A DNA stretch of 64,000 nucleotides, taken from positions 186,001-250,000 of the forward strand of contig NZ_PIPN01000005.1 in assembly GCF_003986955.1 (NCBI RefSeq), given 5' to 3'. The stretch comes from Aliidiomarina sedimenti (GTDB lineage Bacteria; Pseudomonadota; Gammaproteobacteria; Enterobacterales; Alteromonadaceae). Positions 56,136 to 64,000 of the stretch are shown one piece after another. The stretch's first letter is position 1; each line of letters opens with the position of its first letter. The notes under the pieces were generated by a model that made no database searches, was not told where the DNA came from, and saw only the letters and a list, made by a program, of their open reading frames with translations. The position numbers and the translations under genes are program-made.

Positions 56136-56798
56136 CTACTCTGCTTTGCCAAGTCGAAAACCAAGCCCGCGAATCGTTTCTATGACGTTTTTGCCAAGCT
56201 TTTTGCGCAAGTGATAAATGTGGACATTCAGCGCATTCGAGTCCGGTTCCTCGCCGTACCCATAAAGACTGTCATTTAATTGATCAGCGCTAAGTACCCG
56301 ACGCCCGGCGTACAAGAACTTCTCCATCAGTAATAACTCACGTCGCGGCAAGCAAACCACTTCTCCATGGTAACGCAACTCGCGCAAGCCTGGTTCAAAC
56401 TCCAATGCCCCATGCCGGATCATCGGCGATGCGCGCCCCGAACTGCGCCGTAATAGCGCATGAATGCGGGCAATTAGCTCGTCTAGTTCAAACGGCTTGG
56501 TGACATAGTCATCGGCACCGGCCTGCAGACCGGCAACGCGATCTGCTAACGCATCCCGTGCGGTTAGTATTATCACTGGGATCTGCTGCTGCTCGGCTCG
56601 CCACTGAGCTAACAGGGTCATGCCATTGCCGTCACGCAGGCCAAGATCGAGTACCACTAAATCACTGGAAAAGTGTTGTAACGCCGCCCGCGCCTGTGCC
56701 AGCCCGGTAACCTGGTCAACAGCAAAGTCATGCAGTTCGAGGCCCCGGCGTATGGCGTTTGCCACCTGTTGGTCGTCTTCTACTAATAAAATATGCAT
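56136..56798 (-). CDS. OmpR-family response regulator (QseB-like)
   Basis: This 220-residue regulator has a receiver with acceptor Asp51 (VVLDLGL) and Lys in YVTKPFELD, followed by a winged-helix effector (about 125-218; LPRRELLLMEKFL, NVHIYHLRKKLG). It precedes its kinase gene. It is divergent to dsbD, so it may control that gene. Confidence 0.95.
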   Translation of the reverse strand: MHILLVEDDQQVANAIRRGLELHDFAVDQVTGLAQARAALQHFSSDLVVLDLGLRDGNGMTLLAQWRAEQQQIPVIILTARDALADRVAGLQAGADDYVTKPFELDELIARIHALLRRSSGRASPMIRHGALEFEPGLRELRYHGEVVCLPRRELLLMEKFLYAGRRVLSADQLNDSLYGYGEEPDSNALNVHIYHLRKKLGKNVIETIRGLGFRLGKAE

Positions 56799-56898
56799 GG
56801 TCGTATGGTACCCGGGTCAGATGAGCTAAACATTAATGTTCAATTCATATTGGTTTGGCATGCTCCCCGGCATCAATAACCGAGCCGATAAGGTCACT

Positions 56899-58692
56899 AT
56901 GCGTTTCCGCTTCCTGCACATCATTATCCTGGTGCTCTCGCTACTCGCCACTCAAAGTGCTTACTCCAGCAGCTTTAATCCTTCTACAGGACTGAGTTTC
57001 GGGCAAAGTCGCACCTCCGAAGGCAACGGTCAGGACTTTCTTTCCCCACAACAGGCCTTTCAATACCAGCTGGAGCACACTGACGATGGTGATGTTCTGA
57101 TCCACTGGCAAATCGAGCCGGGCTACTACCTGTACCGGAAGCGTCTGAACACCGGCGACGCTGAATCTGAATTGCCCGATGGTACCACCATTGAAGATGA
57201 ATTCTTTGGTCTATCAGAAGTGTACAAAGACGATTTTAGCATGCTGGTGCGCAGCGGCGGCTCGCCCTTCACACTTACCTGGCAAGGTTGTGCTGAAGCT
57301 GGTCTGTGTTACCCACCGGTGAGCGACGCGATTGAGTCCGATCCAGCGGCTTCAGCACTGGACCGTGACACCCCATCTGTCGCGGCTGATTTAAGTATTA
57401 GTCAACGCCTGGCCTCCTCGCCGCTTGGTTGGACTCTCGCTGGTTTTTTCCTGATGGGATTATTACTTACCTTTACTCCGTGTGTGCTGCCTATGATCCC
57501 GATTATTAGCAGTATTGTGGTAGGCAGTGGTGTTAGAGGTAAAAAAGCCTTACTGCTTTCGCTTGCTTATGTGGTGCCAATGGCTCTTACCTACGCGTTG
57601 CTGGGTATTGTTGCGGCGAGCGCTGGAGCTAGTATACAGGTGCTGATGCAGTCGCCCTGGGTCCTGGGTAGCTTTGCCATTTTCTTTGTGTTGTTCGCCC
57701 TTGCGATGTTTGGCGCCTTTGAGATGCAGCTACCGAACTCGTTGCGACAGCGCCTGGATGCCTTAAACCAGAAACAGAACGGAGGTCATCTGCGCGGTGC
57801 GGCTATACTTGGCGTGCTATCAGCTATCCTTGTCGGGCCCTGTATGACAGCTCCATTAGCAGGCGCCCTGCTCTATATTGGTCAAAGTGGCGACATCATC
57901 AGTGGAGGCCTGGCACTATTCAGTTTAGGCATGGGAATGGGCGTCCCATTAGTGATTGTCGGTACCTTAGGTGGGCAACTTTTACCTAAACCCGGAACCT
58001 GGATGAACAGGGTCAAAGCCCTGTTTGGCTTTATTTTGCTTGGCACTGCCATTTGGTTTTTGCAGCGAGTTCTGCCTGTCTACGCCGGGCAAATTCTGTG
58101 GGCGTCGCTGGCGCTTGGGTTCACCATGAGTATCTACCTGTCGACACGCAGCAACTGGGTAAAAACAATCAGCAGTGTTCTGAGCGTTTGGGCTGTGCTG
58201 GCGATGGCCGTGGTATTTTTTAATTCCTATGCTGAATATGCTTTTTTCGACCGATCCGCAACCTCGGCCTCAACGACATCCACTCAGTCAGCCGCTGTCG
58301 GCCAGCAAAGCTTTCAGCCGCTGGAAAGCGTGCAACAACTAAATGAATATATCAGTCAGGCCAAAGAGGAAGAGCGTTACATTTTTATCGACTTCTACGC
58401 CGACTGGTGTGTCTCCTGTATTGCCATGGAACGCAACGTCTTTAGCCGAGCCGACGTTCAGCAAACGCTGAGCCCCATGGTCCGATTAAAGCCTGACGTC
58501 ACAGCGAACAATGCAGAGGATCGCGAACTGATGCGGCACCTGTCTGTAATGGGACCACCGACCATGATTATTATTGATCCCGATGGAGTTGAACGCCGTA
58601 ATCATCGAATCATTGGCGAGGTGAATGCGACCGAGCTAATGCAAACCCTTGATTCACTGACCGAACCGCTGCTAAGCGAGCAACGGCTTTGA
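56899..58692 (+). CDS. dsbD: Thiol:disulfide interchange protein DsbD
   Basis: I chose ATG 56899, with AAGGT 5 bp upstream and an immediate signal peptide; a longer frame exists. The 597-residue protein has an N-terminal domain (Cys131, Cys137), eight-helix central domain (CVLPM and VGPCMTAPL cysteines) and a C-terminal thioredoxin domain (DWCVSCIAMER). It carries electrons from cytosolic thioredoxin to the periplasm. It overlaps the TTGA of the next frame and is close to a DsbG-like gene. Confidence 0.94.
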   Translation: MRFRFLHIIILVLSLLATQSAYSSSFNPSTGLSFGQSRTSEGNGQDFLSPQQAFQYQLEHTDDGDVLIHWQIEPGYYLYRKRLNTGDAESELPDGTTIEDEFFGLSEVYKDDFSMLVRSGGSPFTLTWQGCAEAGLCYPPVSDAIESDPAASALDRDTPSVAADLSISQRLASSPLGWTLAGFFLMGLLLTFTPCVLPMIPIISSIVVGSGVRGKKALLLSLAYVVPMALTYALLGIVAASAGASIQVLMQSPWVLGSFAIFFVLFALAMFGAFEMQLPNSLRQRLDALNQKQNGGHLRGAAILGVLSAILVGPCMTAPLAGALLYIGQSGDIISGGLALFSLGMGMGVPLVIVGTLGGQLLPKPGTWMNRVKALFGFILLGTAIWFLQRVLPVYAGQILWASLALGFTMSIYLSTRSNWVKTISSVLSVWAVLAMAVVFFNSYAEYAFFDRSATSASTTSTQSAAVGQQSFQPLESVQQLNEYISQAKEEERYIFIDFYADWCVSCIAMERNVFSRADVQQTLSPMVRLKPDVTANNAEDRELMRHLSVMGPPTMIIIDPDGVERRNHRIIGEVNATELMQTLDSLTEPLLSEQRL

Positions 58693-58793
58693 ATCTGGAA
58701 TCCAATAAGGCTGCTATCTATGCAGCGACTAGCACGTTAGAATGGCGCCAGATACTGGATACATTCTATCAGGGCCACGAGCGACTCAACGTT

Positions 58794-59990
58794 ATGGACA
58801 ATTCAGCTTTACTCGCATACCAGCCTATTTATGACCGTCAGTTGGACATTGTTGGCGGTGAACTATTGTATCGCAATGACAACGGACTGAGCGTACTCGA
58901 TGTTGGTGAAGAATATGCCACCAGTGAACTTATTTTTCAGTTGTGCACCGGCATCACTGAGCAGTTTGAAGGCTTTAATCACCCGCTGTATATTAACGTC
59001 TCGAAAGACTTTGTACTGTCTGATGCGTTTTTACCGCTGGAGCCTTCTCGCGTCATTGTTGAGCTGGTCGAGCGTATTGAGCCCACCCCTGAACTGATTG
59101 AGGCCATCGCGCGATGGCATAAGAAGGGATTCCGCTTTGCGCTGGATGATTTCGAGCTTTCTCCGGCCTGGCAGCCGCTGTTTAAATATTGCGACGTAGT
59201 CAAGATTGATATCGAGCAGACTTCGCCAGAGCAGTTGCAGAAAATCCGCAATGCACTCAGTCATAAGCCGATGAAATGGCTGGCTGAACGGGTAGAAACG
59301 CATGCTCAGTTAGAATACTACCAAGAGTTAGGCTTCGATTATTTTCAGGGCTACTTTTTGAGTCGGCCGGTCACAATCACCGGCCAGAAAATTAACCCGG
59401 CAGGGGTCAATCTGGGGCAAATCATTCAACTGCTTTACAGTGCAGAAGTCGATATCCAGAAGCTTACTGAAGCCGTTTCACGCGAACCAACCATGTCGCT
59501 GAAGCTACTGAAAATTGCCAATAGTCCGTTTTACCGCGGTCAGTCAGAAATATCGTCACTGCAACAAGCACTGATGCGTATTGGTTTAGAACAGCTGAAG
59601 CGTTGGGTGGTGTTGATTGCCTCCCTCGAAGGCGGTTCAACCGCCTCAGTCCATCATGTACTGACGCGTGCTATGGCCTGTGCGGAACTTGCACGTAATA
59701 ACCAGGCCTTACAAGGCAAGGCGGAACAGGCATTTCTTGCCGCCCTGTTGTCTGGCGTGGATATTTTGATCGGCGTGGACAAAGAGGCGTTTATTAGTCA
59801 ACTGACGGTCAGCGACGAGATCCAGCAAGCCGCACTTAAACAACGTGGCGTGTTAGGTGGCCTGGTGAGTATGGTTATTAATGTCGAGCACGCTGCTCAT
59901 GGCCATGGCGGCAAAGTAAACCCGCGTGTGTTGAGCATCTATAACGAGCAAAACTTGCGCACCCGTGAGTTACTCAATACGCTCGCCTGA
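58794..59990 (+). CDS. EAL-HDOD signalling protein (YuxH family)
   Basis: I chose ATG 58794 because the EAL-like fold starts there (LLAYQPIYDRQLD). A TTG at 58689 would add 35 residues and overlap dsbD by 4 bp. The first part (about 1-195) is EAL-like, but the key motif reads GGELLYR. DDF, VKID and ERVE are kept. The second part is an HDOD domain (about 200-398; EPTMSLKLLKIANSPFYRGQ). Such proteins usually regulate rather than hydrolyse c-di-GMP. Confidence 0.82.
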   Translation: MDNSALLAYQPIYDRQLDIVGGELLYRNDNGLSVLDVGEEYATSELIFQLCTGITEQFEGFNHPLYINVSKDFVLSDAFLPLEPSRVIVELVERIEPTPELIEAIARWHKKGFRFALDDFELSPAWQPLFKYCDVVKIDIEQTSPEQLQKIRNALSHKPMKWLAERVETHAQLEYYQELGFDYFQGYFLSRPVTITGQKINPAGVNLGQIIQLLYSAEVDIQKLTEAVSREPTMSLKLLKIANSPFYRGQSEISSLQQALMRIGLEQLKRWVVLIASLEGGSTASVHHVLTRAMACAELARNNQALQGKAEQAFLAALLSGVDILIGVDKEAFISQLTVSDEIQQAALKQRGVLGGLVSMVINVEHAAHGHGGKVNPRVLSIYNEQNLRTRELLNTLA

Positions 59991-60051
59991 ATAAGGTCAA
60001 TGACTCAATTACTTAACTTCAACCTATGATATATCAGCAAAGGAGCCCTAA

Positions 60052-60825
60052 ATGGCTGTAAACCATCCCCGAATTATACTAACACTGGCTGCCAGCCTGC
60101 TAATCAGTGCCTGTGGTGCAAATGCCAGTGATGAGCTGCCTCCACCAATACAGAACGTCGCCAATCAGGGTGTCGAGATCAAAGGCAGCTTCGAAGGACC
60201 AGATGGGATGACCGGCTATGTCGGAGAATTTCAGGGCCAGGGTCTGGCAATTTACGCCACCGCTGACGGTCAGAATGCCTTTGTTGGCACCTGGATAGAC
60301 AGTGACGGCCGCGATATGGGCGCGGCTCATATACGCCGCCTGATCGACGAGCCTCGTTACGCTGATGCCTGGGTCGAGTTAGAGCAGGCAAACTGGATTC
60401 AGGAAGGCAGTGACGATGCGGAGCATACCCTGTATACCTTTACCGACCCATTCTGTCCCTACTGCCGACAGATGCATGAAAGCATGAAGCCCTATATAGA
60501 GTCTGGTCAGGTTCAGTTACGCCATATTATGGTAGGCATCATTCGCGAAGCGAGCCCCTCGATTGCGGCAACTATTCTGGGTTCCGATGATCCTGCAGCA
60601 GCACTTAGCGAACATATGTCGACCTTTGATGATGGCGGGATCCTGATGCAAGGCAGTGCGCTTCGTCAAGGTAACCCGATTCTGCAGCAGAACCACTCAC
60701 TCATGCGCAGCCTGAACCTAAGCTCAACACCAGCCACCTTCTTTAAAGATCAAAATGATGTAGTTCAGATGGTACAGGGTGCACCGAACGAGCAGGCTAT
60801 CGAGGCCATGCTCCACCAGCGCTAA
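60052..60825 (+). CDS. dsbG: DsbC/DsbG-like disulfide isomerase with a lipobox
   Basis: This 257-residue protein has a signal peptide ending LISAC (lipobox Cys21), an N-terminal dimerisation domain and a thioredoxin fold with CPYC (Cys135, Cys138) in FTDPFCPYCRQMHESMKPY. A cis-Pro (STPATFF) is present. It would correct or reduce disulfides in the periplasm, kept reduced by DsbD. AAGGAG precedes the ATG. The lipid anchor is unusual for this family. Confidence 0.85.
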   Translation: MAVNHPRIILTLAASLLISACGANASDELPPPIQNVANQGVEIKGSFEGPDGMTGYVGEFQGQGLAIYATADGQNAFVGTWIDSDGRDMGAAHIRRLIDEPRYADAWVELEQANWIQEGSDDAEHTLYTFTDPFCPYCRQMHESMKPYIESGQVQLRHIMVGIIREASPSIAATILGSDDPAAALSEHMSTFDDGGILMQGSALRQGNPILQQNHSLMRSLNLSSTPATFFKDQNDVVQMVQGAPNEQAIEAMLHQR

Positions 60826-60827
60826 AT

Positions 60828-60840
60828 TTGGTCAGACCAA
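60828..60840. promoter_or_regulatory. FadR/GntR-like palindrome
   Basis: TTGGTCAGACCAA is a perfect 13-bp palindrome that shares TGGTCnGACCA with the E. coli FadR consensus. It lies 3 bp after the dsbG-like stop and 103 bp upstream of the metallo-hydrolase gene. Confidence 0.4.
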
Positions 60841-60873
60841 TTCAACGTTCAAGCCCCGCGCTTGAATGTTGAA
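60841..60873 (+). terminator. Hairpin after the dsbG-like gene
   Basis: TTCAACGTTCAAGC and GCTTGAATGTTGAA form a 14-bp stem (one G-U pair) around a 5-base loop, followed by TTTATCC. It is a likely weak terminator. Confidence 0.6.
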
Positions 60874-60942
60874 TTTATCCGTCTTTACAGAGTCTAGGCT
60901 AGCGAGCTAGATTAATTGGATAGTCGATAAAGGAAGCTGAGT

Positions 60943-61698
60943 ATGGATATAGATATTCTTGGTTGTAGTGGTGGGATCAGTGGAAACGTTCGCAATATGG
61001 GCACCACCTGTCTGCGCCTCGGCGAGCATTTACTCATCGACGCTGGCTCAGGCTTAAGTAAACTGACGCTTGATGAGCAGCGTAAAATTGAAGATGTCCT
61101 GCTAACCCATTCACATATGGACCATATCAGTGATCTACCCGGCTTTCTGGCCAACCTTTTCGACCACACTGACAAGCCTGTGCGTGTCCACGCATTACCG
61201 GAAACCATTGAGATACTGAAAGACTGCGTTTTCAATTATCAGGTCTGGCCGGACTTTACTCAGTTGCCGACCCCGCAAGCCCCGATTCTTGAGTTTGTCG
61301 CCATTCAGCCCTGGCGTAGTTTTAAGCTTCAAGGGTATGAAATCACTCCGTTCTTCGTCGAACATTCGGTTCCCACCGTGGGCTTCAGTATTAAAGACAG
61401 CAAGAGCCATTTCGTTTTCAGTGCCGATACCACGGTCAGCGAAACACTAATCGACGAGCTAAACCGGCTTGGTCACATTGATACCCTGATGATCGAGTGT
61501 GCCTTTCCTGACAACAAGCTTGATATTGCACGCCAGTCAAAACACATGACGCCAGCTCTGGTGCTGGAAACCCTGGACGGGCTGGCTGAACAACCGAAAA
61601 AAATCTGGATCACCCATCTCAAGCCGGCCTACGACAAACAGATCCGCCACGATATTCGTCACAACCCGGACTGTCATCACTGGCGGGTACTTCCTTAG
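60943..61698 (+). CDS. Metallo-beta-lactamase-fold hydrolase (class II cyclic-nucleotide phosphodiesterase-like)
   Basis: This 251-residue protein has the metal-binding THSHMDHISDLPGF (about residue 55) and later His/Asp ligands (FFVEHSVP, FSADTT, THLKPAYD). The pattern resembles class II cAMP phosphodiesterases and RNase Z-like hydrolases. The substrate cannot be decided from sequence. The gene has its own 117-bp leader. Confidence 0.83.
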   Translation: MDIDILGCSGGISGNVRNMGTTCLRLGEHLLIDAGSGLSKLTLDEQRKIEDVLLTHSHMDHISDLPGFLANLFDHTDKPVRVHALPETIEILKDCVFNYQVWPDFTQLPTPQAPILEFVAIQPWRSFKLQGYEITPFFVEHSVPTVGFSIKDSKSHFVFSADTTVSETLIDELNRLGHIDTLMIECAFPDNKLDIARQSKHMTPALVLETLDGLAEQPKKIWITHLKPAYDKQIRHDIRHNPDCHHWRVLP

Positions 61699-61741
61699 TC
61701 GGTTTACTGAGTTAGTCGCCTCAAGCATCAACCGGACAATT

Positions 61742-61782
61742 AAAAAAGCCACCTCAGGTTTCTGCCCTGAAGTGGCTTTTTT
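61742..61782. terminator. Bidirectional terminator between convergent genes
   Basis: AAAAAAGCCAC and GTGGCTTTTTT, then TCAGG and CCTGA, form a long stem with one mismatch and a 7-base loop. It can serve both the metallo-hydrolase gene and the acyl-CoA dehydrogenase gene. Confidence 0.93.
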
Positions 61783-61807
61783 CAGTCTTATAGCAATCAG
61801 CTAACGA

Positions 61808-63586
61808 TTAAAAGTCGTCCTCGTCATGCAGATACAGGCTCTCTGAACCAGACTCCAGTGCTCCCACCAGACCGTCAATACGAGGCAATAACTTAGCAAA
61901 GTAAAAACGTGCTGTCTTAACCTTGGCTGTATAGAAGGAATCAGTGCTGTCACTCGCTTCCGCCACTAACGCCATGCGCAGCCACAGATAGGCGTAAGCC
62001 ACGTAACCAACTAACTGCAAGTATTCCACGGCCAGGCTATTGATGATGTTTTCATCAGTAGGTACCTGTTTCAGAATACCTTCAGTAACACTCACCAGAG
62101 CCTCAGTCGCTGCACGCAGTTGCGCCGCTTCTTTGCTCCAGTTGTCGCCCGCCTCGTTTAAGGTCTTTTCGATATCCGCGAGCAAAGGTTTCAGCAGCTC
62201 GCCGCGTGAACCTGCCACTTTACGTCCCAGCAAATCAAGCGCCTGGATCCCGTTCGTACCTTCGTAAATTTGCGCAATACGACAGTCACGTACCCACTGC
62301 TCCTGACCCCATTCACGCACATACCCATGGCCACCGAGGATCTGCTGACCATGAATGGTCGCTTCTAATCCGGTATCCGTCATAAAGGCTTTGGCCACAG
62401 GAGTCAGCAACGCAACCAGCTTATCCGCTGCTTCACGCTCTTCGGCATGTGGTGCATATTTGGCCCGATCTAACTGTTGCCCGACATAGCTTGAGAACGC
62501 CCGACCACCTTCAATGAAAGCTTTCATCGTCAATAGCATACGGCGGATATCGCCATGTACAAGCAAGGTATCAGCACTGGCTGAGGTGTCCTGGGTCGCC
62601 TTCGCCCCACGGCCCTGACGGCGGTCTTTGGCATAGTCGAGTGCGGTGCCATAGGAACGCGCTGCTGCGCCAAGTCCCTGAATACCGACACCCAGCCGCT
62701 CATAGTTCATCATCGTGAACATCGCAGCCAGACCTCGGTTGGGTTCACCGACCAGCCAGCCTTTAGCGCCGTCAAAGTTCATCACACAGGTTGCTGAACC
62801 GTGGATACCCATTTTATGTTCCACTGAACCCGCAGCGACTGCATTGCGCTCACCCAGTGAACCATCCTCATTGACCAGGAACTTAGGCACGATAAAGAGT
62901 GAAATACCTTTAGAGCCAGCTGGTGCATCCGGCAACTTAGCCAGCACCAGGTGAATGATATTGTCAGTTAAGTCGTGCTCACCACCGGTGATAAAGATCT
63001 TTGTTCCGCTCAGGGCAAAGCTGCCATCAGCCTGAGGCTCCGCTTTGGTCCGAATAATACCCAAATCGGTTCCGGCGTGAGGTTCGGTCAGGCACATGGT
63101 CCCCGTCCATTCACCTGCCGCCATGCGCGGAATATAGGTTTGCTTAATCTCGTCACTGGCATGGGAATCGAGTGCAATAATGGCACCCGCGGTCAGCCCT
63201 GAATAAAGCGAAAAGGAAATATCCGCCGCACACATCATTTCTTCATACTGTGCGGAAATAACTTTCGGCAGACCCATGCCGCCCAGCTCAGGGTTTGCCG
63301 TCACCCCAACCCAGCCACCTTCGGCCAACTGTCTGAACGCTTCTTTGTAGCCGTCTGGGGTGGTGACCGTAGCATCACGGTAGCTGACACCCTGTTCATC
63401 GGCATTGCGTGCATTGGGTGCTATCAGCCCTTCGGTGACCTTAGCGGCCTCTTCGAGAATGGCGGTTGCCGTGTCGGCGTCCATCATCTCCTGCAATTCA
63501 GGCATAACAGCCCAATCGTCTGCTACCCCAAATACTTCGTGCAGTACGAAATTCATATCCTGTAACGATGCTTTATAGTCGCTCAC
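61808..63586 (-). CDS. Acyl-CoA dehydrogenase
   Basis: I chose the GTG at 63586 because a near-perfect AGGAGGT lies 4 bp before it (592 residues). An upstream GTG would place this site inside the coding region. The flavoenzyme has an N-terminal helical domain, the FAD/substrate core (MCLTEPHAGTDLG, KIFITGGEHD), the QILGGHGYVREWGQEQWVRDCRIAQIYEGTNGIQA region and a C-terminal extension. It starts fatty-acid beta-oxidation. A PsrA-like operator lies 67 bp upstream. Confidence 0.95.
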   Translation of the reverse strand: MSDYKASLQDMNFVLHEVFGVADDWAVMPELQEMMDADTATAILEEAAKVTEGLIAPNARNADEQGVSYRDATVTTPDGYKEAFRQLAEGGWVGVTANPELGGMGLPKVISAQYEEMMCAADISFSLYSGLTAGAIIALDSHASDEIKQTYIPRMAAGEWTGTMCLTEPHAGTDLGIIRTKAEPQADGSFALSGTKIFITGGEHDLTDNIIHLVLAKLPDAPAGSKGISLFIVPKFLVNEDGSLGERNAVAAGSVEHKMGIHGSATCVMNFDGAKGWLVGEPNRGLAAMFTMMNYERLGVGIQGLGAAARSYGTALDYAKDRRQGRGAKATQDTSASADTLLVHGDIRRMLLTMKAFIEGGRAFSSYVGQQLDRAKYAPHAEEREAADKLVALLTPVAKAFMTDTGLEATIHGQQILGGHGYVREWGQEQWVRDCRIAQIYEGTNGIQALDLLGRKVAGSRGELLKPLLADIEKTLNEAGDNWSKEAAQLRAATEALVSVTEGILKQVPTDENIINSLAVEYLQLVGYVAYAYLWLRMALVAEASDSTDSFYTAKVKTARFYFAKLLPRIDGLVGALESGSESLYLHDEDDF

Positions 63587-63653
63587 AACTACCTCCTGAC
63601 CAGCTGACACCCCTTACCGACTGATCAGCAAGGCGTTAGGAAAACACTAGTTT

Positions 63654-63667
63654 CAAACGTGTGTTTG
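63654..63667. promoter_or_regulatory. PsrA-type operator of the acyl-CoA dehydrogenase
   Basis: CAAACGTGTGTTTG fits the (G/C)AAAC-N(2-4)-GTTTG(C) pattern of PsrA, a TetR-type regulator of fatty-acid degradation in Pseudomonas, Shewanella and relatives. It lies in the 194-bp gap between the divergent acyl-CoA dehydrogenase and cca genes. Confidence 0.65.
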
Positions 63668-63780
63668 ATTCAGGCGTATCATTACAAAGCTATTCGCTGC
63701 TTGCAACTTCAAAATGCTGCGATTAAGGTGCTTGCTTAGGATCGACCCGTTGCGAAATATTGACACTTGGAGAATTTGTC

Positions 63781-64000
63781 TTGGAAATCTACCTGGTCGG
63801 CGGCGCTGTCCGCGATGAGTTGCTTGGCCTTGATGTGCACGAACGAGACTATGTGGTGGTTGGTGCGACCCCCGACGAGATGCTGACGCAGGGCTTTACT
63901 CAGGTAGGCAAAGACTTCCCCGTCTTCCTCCATCCTGATTCAAAGGAAGAATACGCACTGGCTCGCACTGAGCGTAAATCAGGCAAAGGCTATACCGGGT
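63781..64000 (+). CDS. cca: Multifunctional CCA tRNA nucleotidyltransferase, N-terminal part
   Basis: The TTG start at 63781 has GGAG 8 bp upstream. The 73 visible residues match E. coli Cca closely: [16 protein letters not shown], then [25 protein letters not shown] and [17 protein letters not shown]. The enzyme adds or repairs the 3' CCA of tRNAs. The gene continues past the right edge. Confidence 0.93.
   Translation, partial: MEIYLVGGAVRDELLGLDVHERDYVVVGATPDEMLTQGFTQVGKDFPVFLHPDSKEEYALARTERKSGKGYTG

Overview
This window is chromosomal DNA from a marine-type gammaproteobacterium, most likely Idiomarinaceae or another Alteromonadales. The reasons are the adk-htpG and recR-ybaB-dnaX-apt gene orders, a TtpC/DUF3450-type TonB system beside several very large TonB-dependent receptors, a RibBX-type riboflavin protein, a PsrA-like fatty-acid operator, and the yajG-cyclophilin-ampG and smp/serB/radA neighbourhoods. 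The taxonomic call is inference from gene content. I saw no insertion sequence, prophage, CRISPR array, tRNA or rRNA. The only RNA gene found is the 4.5S SRP RNA.

Layout. 1-8.3 kb (minus strand): the start of a cysteine desulfurase, an alpha/beta hydrolase, a MAPEG protein, adk, htpG behind a near-perfect sigma-32 promoter, then the DNA-maintenance and purine-salvage block recR, ybaB, dnaX, apt and a stand-alone receiver domain. 8.4-26.3 kb (minus strand): a nutrient-uptake island. It holds a 40-residue membrane protein, two large TonB-dependent receptors, a six-gene TonB-energising operon (DUF3450, TtpC-like, ExbB, ExbD, TonB, TPR), two TPR-containing 2-oxoglutarate/Fe(II) hydroxylases of different families, and a third large receptor. 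26.7-36.3 kb: priC, tryptophan 2,3-dioxygenase, a ComFB-like protein, the SRP RNA, an enoyl-CoA hydratase, a lipoprotein, a KAS III enzyme, and yajG-cyclophilin-ampG-panE. 36.3-40.5 kb: a shortened riboflavin/one-carbon operon glyA-nrdR-ribD-ribBX with unusual intergenic repeats. 40.5-46.7 kb: a BtuB-like receptor coupled to ettA, and a three-gene metal-chelate/cobalamin ABC transporter. 46.7-64 kb: a double-PilZ protein, radA, tatD, smp/serB, prfC, a QseBC-like two-component pair, dsbD with an EAL-HDOD protein and a DsbG-like lipoprotein, a metallo-beta-lactamase-fold hydrolase, an acyl-CoA dehydrogenase with a PsrA-like operator, and the start of cca.

How the genes work together. The 8.7-26.3 kb island looks like one functional unit: receptors for large or peptidic ligands, a dedicated energiser, and two protein/peptide hydroxylases. 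The third receptor and the first hydroxylase share an identical 13-bp upstream motif, which suggests co-regulation. The dnaX gene carries an A10 run followed by immediate stops in both alternative frames, so tau and gamma subunits are probably both made. Other transcriptional and translational control visible in the sequence includes the heat-shock promoter, a PsrA-like operator, a Fur-like box, several strong terminators and many ATGA-type overlaps.
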